Source: Arthrobacter humicola
Lineage (GTDB): Bacteria; Actinomycetota; Actinomycetes; Actinomycetales; Micrococcaceae
Direction: 5' to 3'
DNA: 64,000 nucleotides
NCBI RefSeq assembly: GCF_022803015.1
Contig: NZ_JAFKON010000001.1
Coordinates: forward strand, 868,001-932,000
Part shown: one piece after another, positions 1 through 8,586 of the stretch
Numbering within the stretch: position 1 is the stretch's first letter
Layout: each line of letters begins with the position of its first letter
The notes under the pieces: generated by a model
Database searches by the model: none
Told to the model about the DNA's origin: nothing
The model's input: the letters and a program-made list of their open reading frames with translations, nothing else
Made by a program: the position numbers and the translations under genes

Positions 1-650
1 ACCACCAGCTGGGTCCCGGCCACCAGGGCGTTGAGCGCCACGTGGTGGCCGAAGAGTTGCCAGCCCCACGGGGACGTCTCCGACGGGTCACCGTAGAGGG
101 CGAAGTTGTAGCTTAACTCGTTCATCAGCTCCGGCAGCTCCACCAGGTCGCCCAGGAATCCATTGATCCGCATCAGGTTACGGACCAGCCCGTAGCCGGC
201 CGGACTCAGGCTCGCCGCCACGACGGCCAGGATCTGTTCGCGCACGTCCGGGTCCAGCTCGTCCAGGCGCAGGCCCGTGTCATGTTGCAGGAATTCCGGG
301 TTGGCCCAGCTCTGCCATTCGTGCGCGTCCACCCCGTAGCGGAGCTGTTCGGCCTGGGCCGGCGTGAGTCGTGCCAGCAGGTCCCGGGCGGCGGCCGTCA
401 TGGCGGCCGCCGGCGCCTCCTCCCCCGCCGGCGCCGTCTCGAGGGGGTACAGCCCGTCCCGGCGGACCCCGTCGCTGGTCACCCCGGTGAAAGGCTCGGG
501 GTATTGGGCGGCCCAGCCTTGGATCATGGGACCCGCGAAGGGATCGGTCTTTGCCGCCTCGGCATAGCCGCGGGCATCCAGGCCACGGATCTGCGCCACC
601 CGCGGGTGGTCGGGCGGGTAGAGATAGTCACGGAAGGACGGCACGGACAC
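1..650 (-). CDS. DUF3500 family protein (partial, C-terminus outside window)
   Basis: I translated this reading frame directly. About 216 residues are visible, starting VSVPSFRDYLYPP and ending near GHHVALNALVAGTQLVV. The block with PSETSPWGWQLFGHHVALN matches my recollection of the DUF3500 family (G-x-PS...PWGWQ-x-x-GHH). The function of that family is not established. The GTG start at 650 follows AGGAG at 660-656. The gene begins inside the end of the upstream FAD monooxygenase gene (23-base overlap), so the two are probably translationally coupled. No signal peptide is seen. As the last visible member of the rhamnoside operon it may act on the aglycone or a breakdown product, but that is only context. 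Confidence 0.8.
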   Translation of the reverse strand, partial: MSVPSFRDYLYPPDHPRVAQIRGLDARGYAEAAKTDPFAGPMIQGWAAQYPEPFTGVTSDGVRRDGLYPLETAPAGEEAPAAAMTAAARDLLARLTPAQAEQLRYGVDAHEWQSWANPEFLQHDTGLRLDELDPDVREQILAVVAASLSPAGYGLVRNLMRINGFLGDLVELPELMNELSYNFALYGDPSETSPWGWQLFGHHVALNALVAGTQLV

Positions 651-2376
651 GTGTTCTCCTGTCGGGGTCTTCGGATGGTGTTGCCAGCGGCCAGCCGGCG
701 GCCACGCCAATGGCCGCGGCGGCCCCCACGGGGTCGGTCCCCCGCCAGGCGACGTGCTGGTCCGGGCGGACCAGCACCGCGGCGGCCTGCCAGTGCGTGG
801 TCATCGGGGTTCCGTCCTGGTCGGGTCCGACGTCGACGACGGACAGCGGGATTTTGTGGATCGCGGCGGCGGCCAGGACCGCCGCGTAGGCCTGCCCGGC
901 GGCCGCGCCGCCCAGGCTGTCGCGGTCCACCAGGAGGGTGAAGCCGCTGCCCAGCAGGTCGTAGAGCGACGTTGTCGCGTCGAGCCAGGCGTGTGGCAGC
1001 AGCGATCCCGGGCTGGCGGAGGGGACGTAGCTGACGGGGTCCTCGGCGGGGACGGACAGGCCGTCCGGGACCACCAGAGGCGAGGAGCCGTACGTGTAGC
1101 CCAGCACCAGTCCCAGCGAGTCGAACTCGCTTTGTTTGACGGCCAGCGCATCCTTGGCGACCCGCCGGGCTGCCTCGCCGTCCGCATCAGCCCGGCCCAG
1201 GGCCGGGTCCGCGAAGTGGTAGGCCAGCGACTTGCCGTTGGCGGCGGCGTCGCGGATGGTCCGGGCCGCGACGGGCCGGCGCTCCAGCTCATAGCTGCCG
1301 GGCAGGGCCGGGCCGGCCCAGCCCTCCAAGGCGGCGGCGATCTTCCAGGCCAGGTTGGCGGCGTCGCCGATGCACGTGTTGAACCCGTGCCCGCCCCAGG
1401 GCGGATTCAGGTGCGCCGCGTCCCCGATCAGGAACACGCCGTCGTGCCCGTATCCCGGGGCGAGCAGCATGCGCGCCGTCCAGGGGTCGGTGGCGATGAC
1501 CTCGACGTCGACGTCGGCCCCGACGAGCGAACGGACCAGGTGTCCGGCGTCGGGTGATCCGCTGCCGTCCACGCCCTGGATGATGGCCCACCAGGTGCTG
1601 CCGAGGTCCAGCGGCCCCACCATGCCCGAAACCTCGGGTCCCAGGACCCAGTACTGGACGGCCGGGTCCAGGGTGATCGCGGCGGCGAGGGTGTCGGAAC
1701 GGAACAGGACACTGATGTTGGAGAGCTCGGCGGAGCCCCCGGCGAGGCGGATGTTCAGCCGGCGGCGCACAGTGGAGGACCCGCCGTCGGCCGCGGCTAC
1801 GAAGTTGCAGTCCACGGCCTTGCGCCGCCCGGTTGCGTCGGACACCGCCACGCGCGAGCCGAAGCGCGGCCGGCCTGGGCCCGGCGTGCCGCCGCCCTGG
1901 TTGATGTCCAGGTCTTCCACGCTCAGGCCGGTCAGCAGCGTGATGAGCGGGGATTCGGCGGCGGCCTCCCGGAGCACGGCCTCCATGACGGGCTGCGGGA
2001 CCTGCTGCCCGCATTCCGGCTGGGGGCCATACCGGCCCGGGACGAGCTGGAAGGCCTGGCGGAACCGGGTGACTTCGTGGCCGGTGAGGGCGGAGCAGAA
2101 GATGACGTCCTGGGCGTAGGCGACCGGCAGCGGCGCGGCGTCGCGGAGTTTGTCGGCAAGCCCGAGGCGGCGCAGGTGCGTCATGGTGCGGGCGTTCGTG
2201 GTCTTGGCGCGCGGCCGGTCCTGGTCAATGGTGGTCCTCGGCTCGATGACGAGGCTGCGGATGCCGCGGTGCGCGAGGTCCAGGGCCAGGAAGAGCCCGC
2301 TGGGTCCTCCGCCGGCGATCAGCACCGGCACCCGGTCCGGGAGGTCGCCGAGGGCCGCGTTGTTGACGGCGGTCAT
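628..2376 (-). CDS. FAD-dependent aromatic monooxygenase (PheA/TfdB-like)
   Basis: 582 aa. An N-terminal Rossmann motif (VLIAGGGPSGLFLALDLA, about residues 12-30) binds FAD. The second FAD motif GDAAHLNPPWGGHGFNTCIGD is typical of phenol and 3-(3-hydroxyphenyl)propionate hydroxylases, which use NAD(P)H and O2 to hydroxylate phenolic rings. A thioredoxin-like C-terminal part is also typical of that group. The ATG start at 2376 shares one base with the stop of the preceding FAH-family gene (TGATG), and a longer upstream frame would run far into that gene. Its position after glycosidases, esterases and an FAH hydrolase suggests it hydroxylates a released phenolic aglycone. The substrate is not readable from sequence. 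Confidence 0.88.
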   Translation of the reverse strand: MTAVNNAALGDLPDRVPVLIAGGGPSGLFLALDLAHRGIRSLVIEPRTTIDQDRPRAKTTNARTMTHLRRLGLADKLRDAAPLPVAYAQDVIFCSALTGHEVTRFRQAFQLVPGRYGPQPECGQQVPQPVMEAVLREAAAESPLITLLTGLSVEDLDINQGGGTPGPGRPRFGSRVAVSDATGRRKAVDCNFVAAADGGSSTVRRRLNIRLAGGSAELSNISVLFRSDTLAAAITLDPAVQYWVLGPEVSGMVGPLDLGSTWWAIIQGVDGSGSPDAGHLVRSLVGADVDVEVIATDPWTARMLLAPGYGHDGVFLIGDAAHLNPPWGGHGFNTCIGDAANLAWKIAAALEGWAGPALPGSYELERRPVAARTIRDAAANGKSLAYHFADPALGRADADGEAARRVAKDALAVKQSEFDSLGLVLGYTYGSSPLVVPDGLSVPAEDPVSYVPSASPGSLLPHAWLDATTSLYDLLGSGFTLLVDRDSLGGAAAGQAYAAVLAAAAIHKIPLSVVDVGPDQDGTPMTTHWQAAAVLVRPDQHVAWRGTDPVGAAAAIGVAAGWPLATPSEDPDRRTRVRAVLP

Positions 2377-3221
2377 CAGGCCCGGGCCCGCAGTGACGGC
2401 CCGCCGACGGGCGTGGTGAGCGTTCCCAGGGTGTCGATTTCCACTTCGACCGTGTCGCCGGGCTGCAGGAGCCACGGCGGGGTCCGGACGTAGCCGACCC
2501 CTTCCGGGGTTCCCGTGGCGATGACGTCACCGGGATGCAGGGTCATCGTCTGGCTGATCAGGGCGATGATGGCCGGGACGGAGAAGATCATGTCCCGGGT
2601 GTTGCCGTTCTGGACCTCGGTGCCGTTGACCCGGGTCCGGACCTGCAATCCCTCGCGAAGGTCCCCGGCCTCGTCGCGGCTGACCAGCGGGCCGAGGGGG
2701 CCGCTGAAGTCGCCGTTCTTGCCCAGGGTCCACTGGGCGGTGAGCTTTTGGGCCCGCCGCGCGGTGAGGTCGTTGAAGGTGGAGTAGCCGAAGACGGCTT
2801 CCGCGGCGGTGGCTTCGTCCGCGGATTCGACCCGCCGGCCCACGTAGGCGGCGACTTCGCCTTCCCAGTCCAGTCCGGCCTCGCCGGCGGGCACCGGCGC
2901 GGGGACGTTGCCGACCGACAGGGACGCGGTCCACCGGCCGAACAGCGTGGGGTACTCGGGCACGGAGAAGGAACCCTCGGCGGCGTGGGCGCGGTAGTTC
3001 AATCCCACGCAGATCACGCGGGCGGTGGGCGGGACCAGTGGGACTTCGGTGACGTCCGCGCGGGTCAGCGACGCGCCGCCGGCCGTCAGGGACAGGGACT
3101 TTTCCTGCCAGCCGGCGGCATCCGCCCAGAAATCCTGGACCGGAGCCAGCGGGTAGACCCGGCTGTCGGCCAGGGCCGCAACCCAGGCCGCGCCGTCGTG
3201 GGTGATGCCGATGTACTGCAT
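2376..3221 (-). CDS. Fumarylacetoacetate hydrolase (FAH) family protein
   Basis: 281 aa, the usual length for the FAH-fold family of C-C hydrolases and decarboxylases acting on ring-fission products. Seen: CVGLNYRAHAAE (about 71-82), LDWEGEVAAYVGR (acidic metal ligands), the GYSTFNDLTAR block, and TGTPEGVGYVRTPPWLLQPGD near the C-terminus. All are FAH hallmarks coordinating Mg2+/Mn2+. The gene ends in a TGATG junction with the FAD monooxygenase, which suggests successive steps on one aromatic substrate: hydroxylation, ring opening elsewhere, then hydrolysis. Start chosen at ATG 3221 in front of the conserved N-terminus, with AAAGG-like sequence upstream. No ring-cleaving dioxygenase is recognisable next to it. 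Confidence 0.88.
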   Translation of the reverse strand: MQYIGITHDGAAWVAALADSRVYPLAPVQDFWADAAGWQEKSLSLTAGGASLTRADVTEVPLVPPTARVICVGLNYRAHAAEGSFSVPEYPTLFGRWTASLSVGNVPAPVPAGEAGLDWEGEVAAYVGRRVESADEATAAEAVFGYSTFNDLTARRAQKLTAQWTLGKNGDFSGPLGPLVSRDEAGDLREGLQVRTRVNGTEVQNGNTRDMIFSVPAIIALISQTMTLHPGDVIATGTPEGVGYVRTPPWLLQPGDTVEVEIDTLGTLTTPVGGPSLRARA

Positions 3222-3345
3222 GTGGAGGGCCTTTCAGGTTCCGCCCGGACGGGCGGGTGAGGGAACTGGTGATCGTGGAAAATTGGCAGGGCAAAGCTGC
3301 CCGGGTCAGACCGGGGCCCGCACTGGCTTCGCGGGGAGGGCTCTG

Positions 3346-4218
3346 TCAGGGGACTTGGGCCTGGCGGAGGAAGAAGTCGACGGTGGCGTCCATGGCCTTC
3401 TCCGCGGCGGCCGGGCTGTGATCGGGCAGTACCCACATGTGGTCCGCGTCCTCGATCAGGAGCAGTTCGACGTCGGTTCCGGCGGCTTCCAGCGCCGCCG
3501 CTAGGGACGTCGACTGGGCGGGCGGAACGAAGCGGTCGGCGGTTCCGTGGGCCAGGAAGAACGGCGGTGCCGAACGGCTGGCGTAGCTGATGGGGCTCGC
3601 CGCAGACGCCTTCGCCGGCTCGTCGGCCAGTACAGCACCGACAAGGAGTTCCTCCCTGGATCCGGGATCGTTGGCCCTGGCAACGGCGCCCGGCAGGCTC
3701 TGTTCGGCCATCCTGCCCAGGTCCGTGGGCGGGTACCAGGCTGCCACCGCGGCGACGGCATCGCCGGCATTGACGCCGTCGGCATTGGTGGTGAGACCCA
3801 CCAGGCTGGCGAGATGGCCGCCCGCGGAGTCGCCCCACGCGTAGATCCGCTCCGGGTCCACGTTGTAGTCGGCGGCATGGTTCCGCAGCCAGCGGACGGC
3901 GGCTTTCGCGTCGTGCAGCTGGGCCGGGAAATGCGCCTCTTGGCTAAGCCGGTAGTCCGCCGATGCCACCACGAATCCTGTGTCAGTGAACGTTTGGAAG
4001 GCGCTGTTGCCGAATCCGTCCAGGACCGGGCCCAGGGAAGACCGCTCCCCCATGCGCCAGCCGCCCCCGTGGAAATGGACCACCGCCGGCCGGGGAGCCG
4101 CCCCGCCCTCAGGACCGGGAAGGTAGAGGTCCAGCAACAGCGGGCGGGAACCGTCGTCACCCGCGCGGGCGAATTCGATGCCGCTCAGCACGCGACCTTC
4201 CGTCATCGTCGACTCCAT
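3346..4218 (-). CDS. Alpha/beta hydrolase, esterase/lipase type
   Basis: 290 aa from the ATG at 4218 (AGGAAAA just upstream). An internal ATG four codons on, preceded by GGAG, is also possible. The frame extends to an ATG at 4323 that overlaps the previous stop as ATGA, but that extension has no family similarity I recognise. Oxyanion motif HFHGGGWRMG, nucleophile elbow WGDSAGGHLA, and a late HGTADRFVPP plus DADHMW supply the Ser-Asp-His triad. This is the BD-FAE/HSL-like esterase style. One of three esterases in the rhamnoside locus, probably removing acyl groups from imported glycosides. A TTTCA...TGAAA palindrome lies about 95 bases upstream. Confidence 0.88.
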   Translation of the reverse strand: MESTMTEGRVLSGIEFARAGDDGSRPLLLDLYLPGPEGGAAPRPAVVHFHGGGWRMGERSSLGPVLDGFGNSAFQTFTDTGFVVASADYRLSQEAHFPAQLHDAKAAVRWLRNHAADYNVDPERIYAWGDSAGGHLASLVGLTTNADGVNAGDAVAAVAAWYPPTDLGRMAEQSLPGAVARANDPGSREELLVGAVLADEPAKASAASPISYASRSAPPFFLAHGTADRFVPPAQSTSLAAALEAAGTDVELLLIEDADHMWVLPDHSPAAAEKAMDATVDFFLRQAQVP

Positions 4219-4313
4219 CCGTTTTCCTGCGCCGCTTGGCTTGTGCACGGGTTCCGTGATGCCCGGCGTCTCCCCTAAGACTGTCGGATCACCGGACCGG
4301 CGCAAACCGCGGA

Positions 4314-4328
4314 TTTCAATCATTGAAA
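4314..4328. promoter_or_regulatory. Putative IclR operator, site A
   Basis: Perfect 15-base palindrome TTTCAATCATTGAAA (7+1+7). It lies over the stop codon of one esterase gene and about 95 bases upstream of the next. It is the most symmetrical of five related sites in this window, all confined to the rhamnoside locus. Binding by the local IclR-type protein is inferred from co-occurrence only. Confidence 0.6.
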
Positions 4329-5333
4329 GGGCTTTGCCGAGGCCAGTTCCGCCGCAAGGAATGCCAGCCCCTGCTGCACGATCCCCAGCGCCGCCGAGTG
4401 GTTGAGGTACCCGTGCGTCGCCCCCGCTTCCAGCCGGAAGGACACCTGGACGCCGGCCGCGCGGAGCGATTCCCGGAAGAGCTCAGCCGACGGACGCAGG
4501 TCATCGTATTCGCAGGCGATGACCGCCACCGGGGGGAGCCCCGAAGGATCGGCACGGCCGGGCAGGGCATACGAGGACGCCATCCCGGCGGGGCCGCCGA
4601 TGTAGTTCTCCACCATTGCCTGGCAGTCGTCCTCGGTGAAGCGCAGGATCCGCGGCAGGCTGGAAAGCACCCTGCCGTCGGACACCGCGGCCGGCTTCAG
4701 AGGGGGAAGCGCGGCGTGCAGGAACGGGTACGCCAGCAGCAGCTTGGCGGGCAGTGCGAGTCCGGCGTCCTTGAGATACATGGCGGCGCCGACGGCGAGG
4801 TTCCCGCCGGCGCTGGCCCCGCCAAGGCACAGGTTTCCCGGGGCCACGCCAAGGCCCTCGGCGTGGGCTGCCGCCCAGATCCACGCCGCGAGCGCGTCTT
4901 CGTGCGGGACCGGGAAGTGGACGCCGTCGCCGGCCAGCCGGTAGTCGACGGAGAACACCAGGCCGCCGGTCCGGTCAGCTAGTTCCCGGGCGACCTGGTC
5001 GGCCTCCCGCATGTCCAGCGTCCCTCCGGCGAACCCGCCGCCATGCAGCCACACCAGGCCGGGCAGGGCGGCCCCGGACGCATTCCCCGCCGCGGAACCC
5101 CGGTCACCGTCCAGCCGAAGGATGCCGGGGCCGTAGATCCGGATGGGCACGGGTCCGTTGGGCCCCGGCGCCTCCACCGAGCGGATCGGTACGGCAGGGG
5201 CCGTGTAGGGCAGATCCGCGCCGCTGAACGCCGCCAGCCGCTGCATCCCGGCAGGATCGGCGAGGAGATCGGCGAAGGAGCCGGCTTCAGCCACGTGGTG
5301 CATGAGGCCGGCCAGCTCCACATCCAGGCTCAT
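4320..5333 (-). CDS. Alpha/beta hydrolase, hormone-sensitive-lipase type
   Basis: 337 aa. Motifs WLHGGGFAGGT (HGGG oxyanion hole) and GGASAGGNLA (nucleophile GxSxG), then EYDDLRPSAELF and a C-terminal GATHGY supplying Asp and His. This is the HSL/acetyl esterase family (bacterial family IV). No signal peptide is seen, so it is cytoplasmic. The start ATG overlaps the stop of the large GH78 gene by four bases (ATGA), so esterase and rhamnosidase are made together. That fits deacylation of acylated rhamnosides. The actual ester is not predictable. Confidence 0.9.
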   Translation of the reverse strand: MSLDVELAGLMHHVAEAGSFADLLADPAGMQRLAAFSGADLPYTAPAVPIRSVEAPGPNGPVPIRIYGPGILRLDGDRGSAAGNASGAALPGLVWLHGGGFAGGTLDMREADQVARELADRTGGLVFSVDYRLAGDGVHFPVPHEDALAAWIWAAAHAEGLGVAPGNLCLGGASAGGNLAVGAAMYLKDAGLALPAKLLLAYPFLHAALPPLKPAAVSDGRVLSSLPRILRFTEDDCQAMVENYIGGPAGMASSYALPGRADPSGLPPVAVIACEYDDLRPSAELFRESLRAAGVQVSFRLEAGATHGYLNHSAALGIVQQGLAFLAAELASAKPFQ

Positions 5334-8026
5334 GGCTGAAACACCGGCTCGCGGGCGCCCTCGGTTGCGGCTTCAGGAACTGCACAGCTGAACGAATGCG
5401 TCCCGGAACCGACCTCGACGCCGGTGGTCCCGCCGTCGGGCAGGTACACCGCGGCGGTACAGCCGGCCGGGACCGACACGGACAGCAAGAACACGTCGCC
5501 GTCCAGCTCCCACCGGACCACAGCCTCGCCGTAAGGGGTCTCGTGCCGGGCAGCGGCCCACGCCAGCCCCCCGCCGGGCCTAGGCCGGATGGCGAGTTTC
5601 CGATACCCGGGTTCAGCTGGTGCCAAGCCGGCCACAGTGCGGTGCATCCAATCGGCCACGGCACCCAGGGCGTAATGGTTGAAAGAAGTCATTTCGCCCT
5701 CATTGATGCTGCCGTCCGGGAGCATGGAGTCCCAGCGTTCCCAAATAGTGGTGGCGCCCATTGTCACGGGGTACAGCCATGACGGGCACTCGGTCTGGAG
5801 GAGCAGGCGGTATGCCGCCGTCGTGTGGCCTTCATCGCTGAGCGCGTCGCAGACCAGCGGAGTTCCCACGAACCCGGTGGCGATGCGGTAGCCGTCGGCT
5901 TCCACGATGTCGGCCAACCGGGCGGCCGCGGCAGGGTGTTCGGCCGGTTCGAGGAGTCCGAAGCGCAGTGCCACCGCGTAGGCCGTCTGCGTGGACGGCC
6001 GGAGCCGGCCTTCGTCATTAAGGTAGCGTTCCCGGAACACCGCCCGGGACCGGGCGGACAGCTCGCGCAACCGTTCCGATTCCGTGTCGTGGCCCAGCAG
6101 TCCGGCAGCCTCGCCCGCCACCGACCCCGAGTAAGCCAGGTAGGCCTGTGCCACGAGCTGCCAGGGGGTGCGGGCGTCGCCGGGCGAGTCCGGCGGTGCG
6201 GCCGGGTCCAGCCAGTCGCCGAACTGGAAGCCGTGCTCAAAGCGCAGCTCCGGGCCGGCGGCCTGGGCCGCGGCTTCCAGCCAGGCGATCATTCCCGGCA
6301 GCTGCCGGCGGAGGTACTCGAGGTCCCCCGTCCGCTGGTACAGCACCCAGGGAACAAGCACGGCTGCATCACCCCACGCGGCCATCACCGGGCGGTCCGG
6401 GAATGGCGGCTTTTCGGCCACCACTTCCGGGACCACCAGCGGCGGCGGCCCGTCAGTCCCCTGCTCTGCGGCGAGGTCCTTGAGCCAGGACGTGGTGAAG
6501 CCGGGGATCCGGTACAGGAAGGACGCGGTGGCGGCGAAGATCTGGAAGTCGCCGGTCCAGCCGAGGCGCTCGTTGCGCTGCGGGCAGTCCGTGGGCACGT
6601 CGACAAAGTTCCCCCGCATCCCCCACACCACGTTCGAGTGGAGCTGGTTCAGCATCGGATCGGAGCATTCGAACGTGCCCGTTCGCCGCAGGTCCGAGTG
6701 GATCACGACGGCGGTGAACGCGTCCGGATCCACAACACCTGGCCAGCCGCTCACCTCCACGTAGCGGAACCCGTGGATGGTGAACTCCGGCTCCCAGCTC
6801 TCGCCGCCCGAATCGCCTCGCACGATGTAGCGGTCGGTCTGCTTGGCGACGCGCAGCGGCCTGACGCCGAGTTCGCCGTGCTCCAGAACCTCGGCGTGCC
6901 GCAGCACCACCTCGGTGCCGGCCGCACCGCTCACATTGAAACGCACCCGGCCCACCAGGTTCTGGCCAAAGTCCAGAATGGTCTTTCCGGACGGCGTTCC
7001 CAGCACGGCTTTGACCGGCAACTCGTCGGTGGCCCGGACGGGCGGACCGTCGGGTGCGACCAGGACTGCAGGATCGAAGCCGTCAACTACGACGGCGGGC
7101 TGAAGCAAGTCGGGGCCCGCGCCGGTCTCCGCTCCGGTCTCAGCCCAGCCACGGCTCCGGAGCCGCGCATCGAACGTTTCGCCGTCGTACAGGTCTGCCG
7201 ACAGCACCGGCCCCCGCCCCGCCAGCCACGACGCATCCGAGCCAATCACGCTCACTGCCCCGCCGCCGTCGGTCATTTCCAGCTGGGCGATCACGGCGGT
7301 GCGGTTGCCGTACGTGTTGCGCTTCTCCTGGAAGCCCAGATTGCCGCGCCACCAGCCGTCCGCGAACTCAAGGCCGATCACGTTCGTGCCTGGCCGGAGA
7401 TACTCAGTGACGTCGTAGCTCTGGTAGCGCAGGCGGTGGTGGTAGCTGGTCCAGCCCGGGGTCAGGATGTCCCGGCCCACGCGGCGGCCGTTGATGTGCG
7501 CCACGTAGACGCCGTGGGCGCTGGCGTAGAGCCGGGCGGACGCCACGGGCCCGGCCACTTCGAACGTCCGGCTCAGGCGCGCTGCCGGCTCGTTGGCGTC
7601 GCTGGCCTCGTCCCAGGCCGGGCGGATCATGGCTGCCTGCCAATCGGACGCGTTCAGTAATCCCGCCTCTACGTAGGCAACGGGGCTCCATTCGGAGGGC
7701 GCGCCGCCGCCGTTGCCCCAGACACGGACGCGGACGGCGACGCGCTGGCGGCTCTCCAGCGGCGGTGCGGGCCAGGGCTGCAGGAGCTGCTCCCTGGTCT
7801 CGGTGCGGCCGTAGCTTGTCAGGCCGGCCTCATCGGGGCCGAGCTGGAGTTCGTAGGCGGCCTGGACCCACCCGGTCCCGTCGGTGGTGACCTGCCAGGA
7901 GAGCCTGGGGCGGTCTTCGCCGATGCCGAAGGGCTCCTCGTGGTGTTCGAATCGGACGGCGGAGGGAACGGCGGTCCCCGCGCGGGCGTGGTCCTGGGAC
8001 GGGAAACGAAGGGTGTTGGGAGTCAA
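5330..8026 (-). CDS. Alpha-L-rhamnosidase, GH78 (copy 1)
   Basis: 898 aa, normal for multidomain GH78. An N-terminal beta-rich region (AVRFEHHEEPFGIGEDRPRLSW) is followed by the carbohydrate-binding and (alpha/alpha)6 catalytic domains. The catalytic block DCPQRNERLGWTGDFQIF carries the Asp, Glu and Asp of GH78, and TIWERWDS with SFNHYALGAVADW supplies the late Glu and structural residues. GH78 enzymes release terminal alpha-L-rhamnose by inversion. No signal peptide, so it acts on imported substrate. The start appears to be TTG at 8026, because two in-frame stops lie just upstream and no ATG or GTG precedes the conserved N-terminus. No good ribosome site is seen. Operator site B is 82 bases upstream. 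Confidence 0.93.
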   Translation of the reverse strand: MTPNTLRFPSQDHARAGTAVPSAVRFEHHEEPFGIGEDRPRLSWQVTTDGTGWVQAAYELQLGPDEAGLTSYGRTETREQLLQPWPAPPLESRQRVAVRVRVWGNGGGAPSEWSPVAYVEAGLLNASDWQAAMIRPAWDEASDANEPAARLSRTFEVAGPVASARLYASAHGVYVAHINGRRVGRDILTPGWTSYHHRLRYQSYDVTEYLRPGTNVIGLEFADGWWRGNLGFQEKRNTYGNRTAVIAQLEMTDGGGAVSVIGSDASWLAGRGPVLSADLYDGETFDARLRSRGWAETGAETGAGPDLLQPAVVVDGFDPAVLVAPDGPPVRATDELPVKAVLGTPSGKTILDFGQNLVGRVRFNVSGAAGTEVVLRHAEVLEHGELGVRPLRVAKQTDRYIVRGDSGGESWEPEFTIHGFRYVEVSGWPGVVDPDAFTAVVIHSDLRRTGTFECSDPMLNQLHSNVVWGMRGNFVDVPTDCPQRNERLGWTGDFQIFAATASFLYRIPGFTTSWLKDLAAEQGTDGPPPLVVPEVVAEKPPFPDRPVMAAWGDAAVLVPWVLYQRTGDLEYLRRQLPGMIAWLEAAAQAAGPELRFEHGFQFGDWLDPAAPPDSPGDARTPWQLVAQAYLAYSGSVAGEAAGLLGHDTESERLRELSARSRAVFRERYLNDEGRLRPSTQTAYAVALRFGLLEPAEHPAAAARLADIVEADGYRIATGFVGTPLVCDALSDEGHTTAAYRLLLQTECPSWLYPVTMGATTIWERWDSMLPDGSINEGEMTSFNHYALGAVADWMHRTVAGLAPAEPGYRKLAIRPRPGGGLAWAAARHETPYGEAVVRWELDGDVFLLSVSVPAGCTAAVYLPDGGTTGVEVGSGTHSFSCAVPEAATEGAREPVFQP

Positions 8027-8107
8027 CGTCGGCTCGATTCATCAGTTGGAGGAAGCTCTAGGGCTTTCCCCAGCGTCCCGGGAACGGCAATGCGCCCGCT
8101 AGCGAAG

Positions 8108-8123
8108 TTTCATTGACTGGAAA
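8108..8123. promoter_or_regulatory. Putative IclR operator, site B
   Basis: TTTCATTGACTGGAAA, embedded in GTTTC-N8-GAAAC. It differs from site C at only two of 16 positions. It sits alone in the 166-base gap between the VOC gene and the first GH78 gene, 82 bases before the GH78 start, where an internal promoter of the operon would be expected. Confidence 0.6.
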
Positions 8124-8192
8124 CCCTGTGCATGGAGTGCCTTGTTGGGCCTACCCGGCGGCTGCCGACGCCAACCGGGCGTGGCGAGTTGT

Positions 8193-8552
8193 TTAGTCCA
8201 CGCAGAGGCAGAAGGGGTGGCTGGCCGGGTCGAGGAATACCCGGAAGCTGGTGCCCGGCTGCGAGTCGGCCTTGGTGGCCCCCAGCTCGACGGCGACCTT
8301 TTCGCCTTCATCCAGGTCCTGCACCATCAGGTCCAGGTGCATTTGCTGTGGCACTTCCTGGCCAGGCCATTCCGGGGCACGGTAGCCGTCCACCTGCTGG
8401 AACGAAATGCAGTTACTGCCGTCGTCAGGGCGGATTTCGGCCCAGTCACCGTCGACCTTCACCTGCCAGCCCAGCAGGGCGCCGTAAAAACCCGCGAGGA
8501 CCGCGGCGTCGGGGCAATCAATGACGAGACCTGGGAAGCGTGCGATAGGCAT
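8193..8552 (-). CDS. VOC (glyoxalase-like) family protein
   Basis: 119 aa, a single vicinal-oxygen-chelate unit. N-terminal FPGLVIDCPDAAVLAGFYGALLGW and C-terminal GTSFRVFLDPASHPFCLCVD are typical of the glyoxalase-like actinobacterial proteins of this size. The His/Glu metal pattern of true extradiol dioxygenases cannot be confirmed, so ring cleavage is not claimed. It follows the esterase gene by 34 bases, so it is probably cotranscribed from the GH78 copy 2 side. It might isomerise or bind a sugar or aglycone product. Function unknown. Confidence 0.8.
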   Translation of the reverse strand: MPIARFPGLVIDCPDAAVLAGFYGALLGWQVKVDGDWAEIRPDDGSNCISFQQVDGYRAPEWPGQEVPQQMHLDLMVQDLDEGEKVAVELGATKADSQPGTSFRVFLDPASHPFCLCVD

Positions 8553-8586
8553 AGCGGAATGCTACCGCCGGAAATTGAGCTTGTCG

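Noticed and set aside
5825..7660. 611-codon plus-strand open frame opposite the first GH78 gene
   Set aside because: High-GC antisense shadow: Arg/Pro/Gly-rich translation without domains, while the minus strand encodes a clear glycosidase.
8193..8552. Ring-cleaving extradiol dioxygenase for the rhamnoside locus
   Set aside because: Only a single short VOC unit; the His-His-Glu iron pattern could not be placed, so only a VOC-family call is made.
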